The notes under the pieces were generated by a model, which made no database searches, was not told the DNA's origin, and was given only the letters and a program-made list of their open reading frames with translations. This document shows, one piece after another, positions 1 through 8,992 of a stretch of 64,000 nucleotides of DNA; position 1 is the stretch's first letter; each line of letters opens with the position of its first letter. The stretch is from Bin5 sp965221345. Lineage in GTDB: Bacteria > Chloroflexota > Anaerolineae > Caldilineales > Caldilineaceae. The position numbers and the translations under genes are program-made. The stretch spans positions 2,728,001 through 2,792,000 of the forward strand of contig CBDCSD010000002.1 of the NCBI GenBank assembly GCA_965221345.1. Direction: 5' to 3'.

Positions 1-614
1 AACAACTGCGGTTCTTTACCGAAAAGTAGCATTCCGCTGATTGTCGGCGTCCCGGTTGCGCTGATGGCTCCAATCTGTTGCAACAATCTATTCTTTGGCA
101 AAAGCGAGCCGTGAGGGTTGCGCTGCTGCCTCTTCTCCAGATATTCGTCGATAACGTCGTCGTCCAAATCGTCTCTTGTGGAGCCGAAAACCTCTTCAGA
201 CTCAAACTCTCCCATCGAACGATTACCCACCAGCATCTCCAACTCCGCCGGGTTTAGCGGCCGATTCTCATCTCCGTGGCGCACCAGTGCCCGCCCGTCG
301 GAGAGGATATGCAACTCGCTGCTGCGGTCAACCCGTAACAGGACCACCGGCCCGTTCTGCGTCTCTTCCTGTTGCCACTCGGTGCGCATGGGAGGGCGGC
401 AAAGCGCCAACGCTGCCCGCAAGGCACCTTCAACCTCTTCGTCCACCAAGGGTTCGCCTTGGGCCCCGCTTGGGTCAACCCCCAACACGACTGTGCCGCC
501 TTCACCGTTTGCGAAGGCAACGAGAGTCTCGGCAAGAGAATCCGGATTGAGACTGAGCAAGAAAGCGTGCCGCGGCCCAGGCCCCCGGCCCAACAACATG
601 CGCAGGTCGGACAT
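1..614 (-). CDS. AlbA_2 (Schlafen-like) domain protein, 3' end cut by window edge
   Basis: The reverse strand is open from an ATG at 614 to the left edge (about 204 codons, no stop), so the C-terminus lies outside the window. The start has a good ribosome site (AAGGGG 8-9 bases upstream) and lies 18 bases after the gyrA stop, so the two are probably co-transcribed. The early part carries the AlbA_2/divergent-AAA signature: an E-T-L-V-A-F-A-N segment, then G-E-G-G-T-V-V-L-G-V (about residues 28-48), followed by a region ending R-H-G-D-E-N-R-P. This domain is typical of putative transcriptional regulators and ATP- or nucleic-acid-binding proteins, often followed by a winged helix. The family call is firm; the biological role is not known. 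Confidence 0.8.
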   Translation of the reverse strand, partial: MSDLRMLLGRGPGPRHAFLLSLNPDSLAETLVAFANGEGGTVVLGVDPSGAQGEPLVDEEVEGALRAALALCRPPMRTEWQQEETQNGPVVLLRVDRSSELHILSDGRALVRHGDENRPLNPAELEMLVGNRSMGEFESEEVFGSTRDDLDDDVIDEYLEKRQQRNPHGSLLPKNRLLQQIGAISATGTPTISGMLLFGKEPQL

Positions 615-632
615 TGTTTGACGGCCCCTTTT

Positions 633-3263
633 CTATTCGGCCGCCGCCATCGGCGTCATCCCGTCGACGGCTTCAAGCGTTTGGTCCCCGTTCTCTTCGG
701 CACCTTCAACCTTGCGGACCAGGTCTTCGTATCGAAGTACGGCAAGTGCCGCCACTGTATCGCCTTCGTCGAGACTGACGATGCGTACGCCTTGGGCGGC
801 CCGCCCTTTGTGGCGGATACCGGAGACCGGTGTGCGGAGCATAATGCCGTTACCGGTGATGATCGTAATCTGATCCTTCTCATCGACGACCCGCGCGGCA
901 ACAATTGGGCCGAGTTCCCCAATTCGGGAGTGATCCGTCGTCCATACTCCCTGAATGTATCGACCCTTCGTGGCGTACTCCTCCAATCGTACCCGCTTGC
1001 CACACCCCAACTCATGCAACACAAACAGATCGGCGCCAGGCTGCACCACGTCGAAACCGGTCACCAGGTCGTCCTTCCGCAAACGCATCGCCCAAACGCC
1101 GGCCGCGGTGCGCCCCATTGCCCGTACCCGATCCTCGCGCATCCGAAGCGCCTTCCCCCTGCTGGTGACGATGATGAACTCCTGGTCGCCATTCGTCAGC
1201 TGCGCCCATTCCAACGAGTCGTCCTCATCCAGGTTCATGGCGATAACGCCGCTAGTGCGAACATTCGCAAACGCGGAGGCTCTTACGCGTTTGATGCGGG
1301 ATTTGCGCGTGAGAAGTGTAATAAATGCGGCCTGCTCAAAATCGCCCAAGGTCAACATTGTCGTGACCCGCTCATTGTGCTGCAGGGTGAGGATGTTGGC
1401 CATGTGAGCGCCCTTGGCTGTACGGCCGCCTTCGGGCAGCTCGTAGACGCGGCTGCTATATACCCGGCCCTTGTTGGTAAAGAAAAGAATGTGGTCCAGC
1501 GTGCGGGCGAAGCGCAGATCCATCACCTCGTCCTCGCCGCGCGTCGTCATCCCTTTCACGCCGCGGCCGCCCCGCCCTTGCGCGCGAAACGTGTCGGCAC
1601 CCATCCTCTTGATGTAGGCGTTGGCGCTGAAACTGATAAGCACGTTCTCTTGTGGGATCAAGTCCTCATCGCTGAAGTCGCCGCTGGCATGATGGATAAT
1701 TCCAGTGCGACGCTCATCGCCATACTTCTCTTTCATCTCGACAATATCGTCGCGAATCAGGCCGCGAATCTTGTGCGGGTAGGCAAGCAGGTCTTCCAGG
1801 TGGGTGATACGCTCCATCACTTCCTGGTACTCATCTTCAATCCTCTGCCGCTCCAACGCGGCCAGCCGCCGCAACTGCAAATCCAGGATCGCCTGGGCCT
1901 GGACGAGGCTCAGACTGAACTGTTCCACCAGATGTGTGCGGGCCTGCTCCGCGCTGGCCGCATTGCGGATTGTCTCGATAACCCGGTCAAGGAACTGCAG
2001 GGCAATGCGCAACCCCTCCAGGATATGGGCGCGCTCGCGCTGTTTGTTCAGGTCAAACTCGGTGCGCCGTGTGATAACCTCAAAGCGGTGATCAATATAA
2101 ATCAGCAGAGCCCGCCGCAGTCCCAATGTTACCGGCCTTCCATTCAGCAGCGAGAGGGCATTGACGCTGAACGTGGACTGGAGCGGCGTAAACTTAAATA
2201 GGCGGTTCTGCTCTTTCTTTGGCGACGCGCCCCGTTTCAGTTCGATAACGATGCGCATGCCGGTGCGGTCACTCTCATCTCGCAGATCGCTGATGCCGTC
2301 CAGGCGACCTGAGCGGACCAAATCGGCTATTCGCTCCAGCAAAGTGGTCTTGTTGATCTGATAGGGAATTTCGGTGACAATGATGCGAAAACGTCCGTTG
2401 TTTGTCTCCTCGATCTGCGTCCGGGCGCGCACCAGCACGCGGCCGCGGCCGGTAGCGAACGCCTGGCGAATACCTTCCGTCCCCAAAATTTCGCCGCCGG
2501 TCGGGAAGTCCGGGCCTTTCACAATCTCCATCAACTCTTCAAGGCCAATCCGCTCACGCCCTTCCCAGTTGTCGATGACGTGAACTATTGCATCGCAGAT
2601 TTCACTCAGGTTATGGGGCGGGATATTTGTGGCCATGCCCACTGCGATGCCGCTTGACCCGTTAACCAGCATATTCGGAAGCTTTCCGGGAAGCACCAGC
2701 GGCTCTTCCAGGCTGTCGTCGAAATTCAGCCCCCAGTCGACCGTATCCATATCGATATCCTGGAGCAGCATCTCGGTCAACTGCGCCAGCTTGGCCTCGG
2801 TGTAACGCATGGCAGCAGGACTATCGCCGTCAATAGAGCCGAAATTCCCCTGGCCGTCCACCAGTGGGTAGCGCAGGCTGAAATCCTGCGCCATGCGGGC
2901 GAGCGCATCGTAGACCGCCTGGTCGTTGTGGGGATGATACTTGCCCAACACTTCCCCAACGATACGGGCCGATTTCTTGTAAGACGAGTTTGCTCGCAGC
3001 CCCATGTCGTGCATGGCATAGAGGATGCGCCGGTGGACCGGTTTCAAACCGTCGCGTGCGTCAGGAAGGGCCCGCGCGACGATGACGCTGACCGCATAGT
3101 CAAGAAAAGCGGTGCGCATCTCATCTTCGATAGAGACTTCCTCCACGCTCTGGGCAAACAGGCCATTGCCACTGGCCCCGTTACGTGGAGGCTGGTCAGG
3201 GGGCAAATTGCCCATTCCATCGTCGCCAGGGGTTGCGCTCTCGTTGCCGTTTGGCTCACTCAT
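633..3263 (-). CDS. gyrA: DNA gyrase subunit A
   Basis: This 876-residue protein is the breakage-reunion subunit of type IIA topoisomerase, which introduces negative supercoils together with GyrB. The catalytic tyrosine is Y154 in AAMRYTEAKLA, and the five or so C-terminal beta-propeller blades follow. A GyrA box (QGRGGRG) near residue 560-600 separates it from ParC. The N-terminus has about 32 extra low-complexity residues compared with the E. coli protein. The quinolone-determining region is unusual: it reads H-P-H-N-D-Q-A-V-Y-D, so the usual Gly81 and Ser83 (E. coli numbers) are Asn113 and Gln115. It is followed at 18 bases by the AlbA_2-domain gene. gyrB is not in the window. Confidence 0.97.
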   Translation of the reverse strand: MSEPNGNESATPGDDGMGNLPPDQPPRNGASGNGLFAQSVEEVSIEDEMRTAFLDYAVSVIVARALPDARDGLKPVHRRILYAMHDMGLRANSSYKKSARIVGEVLGKYHPHNDQAVYDALARMAQDFSLRYPLVDGQGNFGSIDGDSPAAMRYTEAKLAQLTEMLLQDIDMDTVDWGLNFDDSLEEPLVLPGKLPNMLVNGSSGIAVGMATNIPPHNLSEICDAIVHVIDNWEGRERIGLEELMEIVKGPDFPTGGEILGTEGIRQAFATGRGRVLVRARTQIEETNNGRFRIIVTEIPYQINKTTLLERIADLVRSGRLDGISDLRDESDRTGMRIVIELKRGASPKKEQNRLFKFTPLQSTFSVNALSLLNGRPVTLGLRRALLIYIDHRFEVITRRTEFDLNKQRERAHILEGLRIALQFLDRVIETIRNAASAEQARTHLVEQFSLSLVQAQAILDLQLRRLAALERQRIEDEYQEVMERITHLEDLLAYPHKIRGLIRDDIVEMKEKYGDERRTGIIHHASGDFSDEDLIPQENVLISFSANAYIKRMGADTFRAQGRGGRGVKGMTTRGEDEVMDLRFARTLDHILFFTNKGRVYSSRVYELPEGGRTAKGAHMANILTLQHNERVTTMLTLGDFEQAAFITLLTRKSRIKRVRASAFANVRTSGVIAMNLDEDDSLEWAQLTNGDQEFIIVTSRGKALRMREDRVRAMGRTAAGVWAMRLRKDDLVTGFDVVQPGADLFVLHELGCGKRVRLEEYATKGRYIQGVWTTDHSRIGELGPIVAARVVDEKDQITIITGNGIMLRTPVSGIRHKGRAAQGVRIVSLDEGDTVAALAVLRYEDLVRKVEGAEENGDQTLEAVDGMTPMAAAE

Positions 3264-3455
3264 TCACGTTCTCCCGCTACTATCGCGCTCCATGTCATAG
3301 CCTCCGCACCCTTTCATATTGAGAGCCTCGAACCAGCATCCCAGGGAGCCATCTACAACTGCCAGAAGGCCCTGCAATGCCAGCCATCAATCGTTACCAT
3401 TGAGGCTAGAAGTGGGCAAATTCGCCCCAGGAATTTGGGCCGAATGCCACCTTCA

Positions 3456-3461
3456 ATTATA
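3456..3461 (-). promoter_or_regulatory. Possible -10 element for gyrA
   Basis: The minus strand reads a perfect TATAAT here, about 190 bases before the gyrA start. No good -35 hexamer is visible at 16-18 bases (best is TAGCCA), so this is a weak call based on the -10 alone. Confidence 0.35.
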
Positions 3462-3598
3462 CCCGATCTACCCGATTCTGGCTAACGATTCCGGTCGGGC
3501 GACGCGCTGGCGCGCTCTGTCCGGGGCAACTGTACTTGTGGGGACAAGCCGACAAAACCTGGTTATACAGTCGCACAACGTGAAAAGTGTTGCAGGGC

Positions 3599-3649
3599 AA
3601 AAACGGGGCGCTGCCGGTAGCGGATCGGCAAAAATTATTCGCCCCGTTT
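3599..3649 (-). terminator. Putative intrinsic terminator after rplI
   Basis: AAACGGGGCG (3649-3640 on the minus strand) pairs perfectly with CGCCCCGTTT (3610-3601), and the 3' arm runs into five T residues (3603-3599). The 29-base loop contains a smaller 5-bp stem (TGCCG/CGGCA). It lies about 115 bases past the rplI stop. The long loop lowers confidence. Confidence 0.5.
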
Positions 3650-3765
3650 CGGTCACAGACCGCGCCCCAATATAAAAAGAAAGACGGACAGAGTTCAGAC
3701 CCTGCCCGCCATTTGTTCGGAGAACTATATTCTTGGTGTTACCGGTCCGGTCAGTCAGTCCTCTA

Positions 3766-4368
3766 CTACTCTACTGCATCATCCTCAGAGGCATCATCTA
3801 CCAATGCAGCGGCGGCCTCTGCTTCAGCTTCAGCTGCAGCTTCTGCTTCAGCTTCTGCCTGGGCAGCCGCTTTCCGGGCTCGTTCCCTTTCTTCGGCGTT
3901 GGCCCAGTTTTCGCCTTCCCGCACTACGGCTACGGCGAACGTGGCCTCCACCTCAGCCATCAGCCGAATCGTCACGTCAAATAGGCCCAGTTCACGAATC
4001 GGCGCATTCAACAGAATCCGCCTTCGATCCACCTCGAAATTGACCGCTTTCGCCAGCTGATCGGCGATGTCCGAACTGGTAATCGAGCCGTATAATCGGT
4101 TGTTGTCGCCTGCCCGCACGGCGAAAAGCAACTGCTGGCCCCCAAGGACTGCTGCCTGGGCATCGGAGTTGGAACGTTCCTGCGCCCGCCTGCGTATCGC
4201 CGTCTGGCGAATATCCTCCGCCTGCTTAAGAGCGCCTTTGGTTGCCAGAATCGCCTCTCTGCGCGGCAGCAAATAGTTACGGGCATAGCCTCTGGCCACG
4301 GTATGGATTTCGCCGGCAAGGCCCAAGGTGGGAATGTCTTCTGTCAACAATACTTTCATGCGAGCCAT
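3766..4368 (-). CDS. rplI: Large ribosomal subunit protein bL9 with Ala/Glu tail
   Basis: bL9 binds 23S rRNA at the base of the L1 stalk and helps maintain reading frame. The N-terminal rRNA-binding part is clear (KVLLTEDIPTLGLAGEI, then GYARNYLLPR), followed by the connecting helix and the C-terminal domain (LYGSITSSDIA). The family is normally about 148 residues; this one is 200 because of a tail from about residue 157 made almost only of Ala and Glu and ending in Asp/Glu. The DNA for the tail is a run of imperfect GCTTCAGCTT-type repeats near 3815-3870. The start could also be the second Met (MKVLLTED), three codons later. It stands alone; rpsF, ssb and rpsR are not adjacent. Confidence 0.95.
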   Translation of the reverse strand: MARMKVLLTEDIPTLGLAGEIHTVARGYARNYLLPRREAILATKGALKQAEDIRQTAIRRRAQERSNSDAQAAVLGGQQLLFAVRAGDNNRLYGSITSSDIADQLAKAVNFEVDRRRILLNAPIRELGLFDVTIRLMAEVEATFAVAVVREGENWANAEERERARKAAAQAEAEAEAAAEAEAEAAAALVDDASEDDAVE

Positions 4369-4740
4369 TGTTTAAACTTCCTTGTCTTCTCAAGCGGCTG
4401 CTCAGGGGGATTGCGCTTCCCCGCTTGCCTGGAACAGGACACAATGGTTTCCTGCCCCTGCTGTGCCGGTCCACGACAGCAACTCTTGTGCTTGCCGCGA
4501 TCCTGTCACTTCCCCTGTAGCAAAGCATGCATTTGATAGGTATACTACAAACACTTATTCTACACTCGCTGCGGGCAGGCGGCAAATTCCGGGGCCAACG
4601 ACATTTTGCCTCCGACGGGTTTCAAGTGAACAGATAGTCCTCGGTCCTGAAAGCGCTTGGAACTGACGTTCAATCTGGTTTCAACCCGACAGCTCTCCGC
4701 AATTGGGCCGCAGCCGCCGACAACTTCTGGAGGCCCGACA
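4369..4740. other. Divergent intergenic region between rplI and the response regulator
   Basis: About 370 bases between two divergently read genes. It holds one plausible plus-strand promoter (4533-4561). No RNA gene or small ORF with a ribosome site was found. Confidence 0.55.
4533..4561 (+). promoter_or_regulatory. Putative sigma-70 promoter of the response-regulator operon
   Basis: TTGATA (4533-4538), a 17-base spacer and TATTCT (4556-4561). It would give a leader of about 170 bases before the response regulator start. A further TATACT lies inside the spacer at 4541. Confidence 0.4.
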
Positions 4741-5439
4741 ATGCAACGGGAACGAATACTGATAGTGGAGGACGATCGAGCTGTCGCCAGAGGACTGGAG
4801 TACGCGCTGAAAGCGGAAGGATTTGAAGTCATCTGGGCCAAGTCGGGCACAGAGGCCCTCGAACTGACGCGTCGCGAACAGCCCGATCTGATCACCTTGG
4901 ATCTGCGTCTGCCTGATCTGAGCGGCTATGACGTCTGCAGAGCGCTCCGTTCCCAAAACCACCGCCAACCGATTCTGATGTTGACCGCCAAAGATGAGGA
5001 ACTGGACAAGGTACTCGGCCTCGAGTTGGGAGCGGACGATTACATGGTCAAGCCCTACGGGCTGCGTGAACTGGTGTCACGGATTCGGGCTATGTTGCGC
5101 CGCGCCTACGGCGACCTGGCCGCCCCGTCCGAAAACGAAATCAAGCGTTTCGATGGACTCGAAATTGACCTGACGCGGTTGGAAGTGCGGCGGAATGGGG
5201 AGGCAATCGATCTGACGCCGACCGAATTCCGGCTGCTGCGCTACCTTTCGGCCCGGCAGAATGTCCCGGTCAGCCGCAGCAGCCTTGTCGAAGCCGTGTG
5301 GGGCTACGAGAGCGATGTCAACAGTGACCGCACCGTAGATGTCCATATCCGTCATTTGCGTCAGAAAATCGAGTTGGATCCGGCCAATCCGACCCGAATC
5401 GTAACCGTGCGCGGGATCGGGTACAAATTCCAGGGATAA
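4741..5439 (+). CDS. OmpR/PhoB-family response regulator
   Basis: A 232-residue two-component response regulator. The receiver domain (about 1-118) has the acidic pair E10-D11-D12, phospho-acceptor D54 (ITLDLRLPDLSGYD), T82 and K104 (YMVKPYG). The C-terminal winged-helix DNA-binding domain (about 135-232) has LTPTEFRLLRYL and ends with the usual VRGIGYKF. I chose the ATG at 4741 because GGAGG lies 7-8 bases upstream; an earlier in-frame start at 4657 would add residues unlike the family. Downstream in the same direction are a PDZ protein and a sensor kinase, which should be its partner. Confidence 0.93.
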   Translation: MQRERILIVEDDRAVARGLEYALKAEGFEVIWAKSGTEALELTRREQPDLITLDLRLPDLSGYDVCRALRSQNHRQPILMLTAKDEELDKVLGLELGADDYMVKPYGLRELVSRIRAMLRRAYGDLAAPSENEIKRFDGLEIDLTRLEVRRNGEAIDLTPTEFRLLRYLSARQNVPVSRSSLVEAVWGYESDVNSDRTVDVHIRHLRQKIELDPANPTRIVTVRGIGYKFQG

Positions 5440-5711
5440 CAGCTTGCGCCGAGCTACACACAATGGTGGAACGCAGGCGAAATGACGAATGCAGACGCCG
5501 GCACTGAACAGGAGCATGGTCAGACTCCTTTTCCTCCTGGTTCCCCTTCCCCAATTCGTCAGAAACAGAAACAATGTCCGCGAGCCGGGATCTCACTCCT
5601 TTATTATGAAACCTTAATCCAAAGGCAACAGGCTTTTCAAAAAAGGTCGCTACACTGGTATGTGAGGCAGCAAACTTCATCCAATGTGTAGCATTATATA
5701 AGGAGAAAGCC

Positions 5712-6959
5712 ATGAAACAGCTTTATCGAATGACCGGAGAGACGCCACTGCGAGGCACGGCCCAGCGGAAACTCTGGATCTTGCTTACCGTGGCCCTGTT
5801 CGCGTTTCTGACCTGGGGCGGGACCGTCTCGGCCGCTACGTTGGCAGAGCGAATCAAGCCGGAACCGGGCGTTCTGATCGTAGCCGTTGGCGATGAGACA
5901 CCGGCCTCCGAGGCCGGCCTGCAACGCGGCGATATTCTGTTGGCAATCGACGGTGACATGGTCAACACCGCCGCCGAGTTGAGGCACGTGATCCTGATGC
6001 GCGACCCCGGCGACGCCCTCGAACTGACAGTGAAGCGCGGCGACGAGGAACTGACGCTGGCCGTAACCTTGGCCGACCAGGACGGCTACCCGCTGCTTGG
6101 CGTAGCGGCAAATGTTTCCAGAGACGGTCGCTTGCAGCCCCAGCGCCGGCGCATCCAAGGAATGCGGGGTTTCGGACGTATCCCCGGCATGGATTGGAAC
6201 CGAGGAATGAAGGAATTCCACCTGGGTGCCGGCGATGGCGCAGCCATCATGGAAGTGCAGGAGGAAAGCCCCGCTGCAACCGCTGGTCTGATGGCCGGTG
6301 ATGTCATCACCGCCGTGGACGAATCTGAAATAACCGGAATGAAAGACCTGGTTGAGGCGGTAGCCGCTTACAGCCCCGGCGACGAAGTCGAGTTGACCGT
6401 TGACCGTGACGGAGAGAGTGTCAACTTGAACGTAACGTTCGGCGCCCACCCCGATGACGAGGGAAAGGCCTTCTTCGGTATCAGCATCATGTCCAGTGAA
6501 TACTTCAGGCTGGATAAGGACGGACCTGATCTCGATCGCGGACAGCCCGGAGGCAACCGTTTCGGTTTTGCATTCCCACGTGGCCGTTTCTTCTCTGGCG
6601 AGATGCCCGAAGGCGCTCTGGTCATGGCCGTGCAGGACGAAGGACCAGCGGCAATGGCGGAGTTGCAGAGCCGCGATCTGATCACGGCCGTCGACGAAAC
6701 CGAAATTAGCGGATTCGATGAACTGGTGGCGGCCCTGGCCAACTACAGCCCAGGGGATGAAGTGAATCTGGCAGTTGACCGCGATGGTGAAACAATCGCG
6801 ATAACCGTGACACTCGGCGCCCATCCCGATGACGAAACAAAGGCCTACCTCGGTGTTTCAATCATGCCGCTGGATCGTTTCAGAATGCACATGCAGGAGA
6901 ACGGGAGACAGGCCCAGGAGGAAGCGCAGCGAGGTCATGAGACGGAGAGCGATTCTTAG
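5712..6959 (+). CDS. Exported or membrane-anchored protein with three PDZ domains
   Basis: This 415-residue protein begins with a signal peptide or single anchor (about residues 18-42, ending TVSA). Three PDZ-like domains follow, at about 43-135, 175-265 and 300-390. Each has the carboxylate-loop and helix pattern (ETPASEAGLQRGDILLAIDG; SPAATAGLMAGDVITAVDE; GPAAMAELQSRDLITAVDE). Domains 2 and 3 are close copies and both end in GAHPDDE. No HtrA/DegP protease domain, catalytic triad or zinc motif is present, so it looks like a peptide-binding scaffold and not an enzyme. It has an excellent ribosome site (AAGGAG, 6-7 bases before ATG) and sits between the response regulator and the kinase. Binding of exposed C-termini of misfolded envelope proteins is an inference from the PDZ fold. 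Confidence 0.85.
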   Translation: MKQLYRMTGETPLRGTAQRKLWILLTVALFAFLTWGGTVSAATLAERIKPEPGVLIVAVGDETPASEAGLQRGDILLAIDGDMVNTAAELRHVILMRDPGDALELTVKRGDEELTLAVTLADQDGYPLLGVAANVSRDGRLQPQRRRIQGMRGFGRIPGMDWNRGMKEFHLGAGDGAAIMEVQEESPAATAGLMAGDVITAVDESEITGMKDLVEAVAAYSPGDEVELTVDRDGESVNLNVTFGAHPDDEGKAFFGISIMSSEYFRLDKDGPDLDRGQPGGNRFGFAFPRGRFFSGEMPEGALVMAVQDEGPAAMAELQSRDLITAVDETEISGFDELVAALANYSPGDEVNLAVDRDGETIAITVTLGAHPDDETKAYLGVSIMPLDRFRMHMQENGRQAQEEAQRGHETESDS

Positions 6960-7170
6960 ACCGATATCTTCTGCCGACGGCGACCAGCTTTGACCGAGAC
7001 CGGGATGCACGACGGGGTGCTTCCGTCACAGAAGCTGAAGCCGCGACACTATCACCCCGCTCTTCGGTTGCTTGCTGAACCGGGGAGCGGGTTTCGTCAG
7101 GCCAGACTGCTGCCACCAGGGATGCGTCGAGAGTTCTCGGCTTGTCCCTTTCTGGCGTAGAGGGGCGCAA

Positions 7171-8898
7171 ATGCTACATTCGATCCGTTGGCGTCTGATC
7201 ATCAGCTATACAGCCCTAACCCTGCTTACCATTCTGCTGATCGGCATCGTCGCCCTCAGCCTGGTAACACGCTACATGGCAGCCCGTGAACAGGAAACAC
7301 TGGCCCTCAACGCGGAGGCCGTGGCCCGCATGGCGCGTCCGCTTCTCGCACGCGGGAACCAGCGGTCTCGACTGCAACAACTTGCGGTTTCGTCCGGGTT
7401 TCTCACCAATACAGAAGTGAAGATCCTCAGTGGAGACCGGCAGGTGGTGGCTTACTCGCAGATGCGCCCAACCCAACTTGACTATTTGCCCGCTTTTCTG
7501 AGGCTGCTTCGCGAACTATCTCCAAGCGCCAAGGCTACTCTGCAAGACGGGCCTATCAGTCATGTCATTGTCATTTCGGGCCCCGGTCATCCGCGCGGGA
7601 TGTTTGCGCTGGAAAGTGATGATGACAACCTTCAAACTAACGCGACAACCGCCTTGTCACTGGAAAGGCGGCCGGGTATTTTGGGGGATCGGTTAATTTT
7701 CGTGGGTCCCGCCGACGATGCTTCCACTGACTTGGATACCGCCCCTACGCCCGTGGCGCCGCTTGGCTACCGGTCCTCCAGGCGTCTCTGGGGGGTCGTC
7801 TTCGGCAACGCCGGAGAGTCTATACAGGCGGCCGCAGAAGGTCCCCAAGTTACGCTTCCGGTCTACCAGGACGAGCAGGTAGTCGGGTACGTCCAAATGA
7901 CCAACAGATACCCTCTCTTTGCCGAGCCTCTTCTCGCCATCCGTCGTTCCCTGATGGTGGCGGGATTGGGTGCTGTCCTGGTGGCTGTGTTGCTCGGTTT
8001 TCTGATGAGCAGGACGTTGACAGCCCCGTTGATGGCTCTGGAGAGCGCGACCCAGCAGATGGAAGAGGGTGATCTGGCAGTCCGTGCGCCTGAAACCGTG
8101 GGTGAAATCGGCGATGTCTCGCGGCGCTTCAACAGTATGGCCGCGCGGTTGCAGGCCTCTTTTGCCGACCTGGCCTCTGAGAGGGATGCGCTGCGCCGCT
8201 TCATCGCCGATGCCTCCCATGAACTGCGGACACCGTTGACCGCATTGCGCCAGTTCGTTGAGATCCTACAGGGCCAGGCCGGCGGCGACCGGGAGACACG
8301 CACCGAGTTTCTGGGTGAAAGCCAGCGTCAACTGGAACGCTTGCAATGGATTACAGGTCATCTGCTCGATCTCTCCCGCCTCGACGGGGGTGTTGCTTCT
8401 CTGGATTTCGCCCACCACGACCTGGCCAGTCTGTTGGAAGAAGCGCTTGCTCCGTTTCGATCCCTGGCTGAAACGAAACAGATCGATCTTCGTTTGGCTG
8501 TGGCCGAAAGCCTTGAACTGATCTGCTGTGACAGGGCGAGCCTGGGGATGGCCCTGGCAAACCTATTGGACAACGCTTTCAAATATACGCCTTCCGGCGG
8601 TGTGGTGGAACTGGCCGCCACAGAGGACGCGCATTCGACGTTGTTGTCGGTCTCTGACAGCGGACCTGGCATTCAGCCTGCCGACCAGGAACGGATTTTC
8701 GAGCGCTTCTTCCGCGGCGCAGGCAGCGAACCGCTACCGGGGGCAGGACTAGGACTTGCGATCGTTAAGAGCGCTGTGGAAGCGCACGGCGGCAGTGTAC
8801 GCGCGGAGAGCAATGGCGGCGCAACCTTCACAATAGCGATTCCTGCACCCCCTTCACTGCACCAGGCAGGCAGTTCCGCCACCGATCTTTCCGGTTAG
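7171..8898 (+). CDS. Membrane sensor histidine kinase (HAMP-HisKA-HATPase)
   Basis: A 575-residue kinase starting at ATG 7171, with AGAGGGG just upstream; an earlier in-frame TTG at 7072 is less likely. TM1 is about residues 8-32, followed by an extracytoplasmic sensing region of about 230 residues and TM2 (about 265-288). HAMP follows, then the HisKA box with phospho-His H350 (ADASHELRTPLTALR). The ATPase domain has the N box (NLLDNAFKYTP), G1 (DSGPGI), F (RIFERFFRG) and G2 (GAGLGLAIVKS). It is predicted to phosphorylate the response regulator at 4741. The gap of about 210 bases after the PDZ gene has no clear terminator, so all three may form one operon. The sensed signal is unknown. Confidence 0.93.
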   Translation: MLHSIRWRLIISYTALTLLTILLIGIVALSLVTRYMAAREQETLALNAEAVARMARPLLARGNQRSRLQQLAVSSGFLTNTEVKILSGDRQVVAYSQMRPTQLDYLPAFLRLLRELSPSAKATLQDGPISHVIVISGPGHPRGMFALESDDDNLQTNATTALSLERRPGILGDRLIFVGPADDASTDLDTAPTPVAPLGYRSSRRLWGVVFGNAGESIQAAAEGPQVTLPVYQDEQVVGYVQMTNRYPLFAEPLLAIRRSLMVAGLGAVLVAVLLGFLMSRTLTAPLMALESATQQMEEGDLAVRAPETVGEIGDVSRRFNSMAARLQASFADLASERDALRRFIADASHELRTPLTALRQFVEILQGQAGGDRETRTEFLGESQRQLERLQWITGHLLDLSRLDGGVASLDFAHHDLASLLEEALAPFRSLAETKQIDLRLAVAESLELICCDRASLGMALANLLDNAFKYTPSGGVVELAATEDAHSTLLSVSDSGPGIQPADQERIFERFFRGAGSEPLPGAGLGLAIVKSAVEAHGGSVRAESNGGATFTIAIPAPPSLHQAGSSATDLSG

Positions 8899-8961
8899 AT
8901 CGGTATCCCGAAATCAGTGCAACCACCTGAGACCCGATGCTTTCGCATAGAAATTCCATAC

Positions 8962-8992
8962 AAAAAGCCTGGCGCTAAACCTGCCGCCAGGC
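8962..8992 (-). terminator. Intrinsic terminator, minus strand
   Basis: GCCTGGCG (8967-8974) pairs perfectly with CGCCAGGC (8985-8992) across a 10-base loop. On the minus strand the hairpin is followed directly by TTTTT (8966-8962). It would end the transcript of the Trm112-like gene and might also act on the kinase transcript from the other side. Confidence 0.65.

Larger units (their letters stand above)
3264..3765. other. Intergenic region between gyrA and rplI
   Basis: About 500 bases with no convincing gene. It holds a terminator-like hairpin for rplI (3599-3649) and a perfect TATAAT on the minus strand (3456-3461) that could serve gyrA. The short open frames here lack ribosome sites and protein-like composition. 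Confidence 0.6.

Noticed and set aside
372..2201. 609-codon plus-strand open frame opposite gyrA
   Set aside because: It is the antisense of gyrA; its translation is rich in His/Arg/Gln with no domain, and gyrA on the other strand is certain.
5694..6824. 376-codon minus-strand open frame opposite the PDZ gene
   Set aside because: It mirrors the PDZ repeats in antisense; the plus-strand gene has a signal peptide, PDZ motifs and a strong ribosome site.
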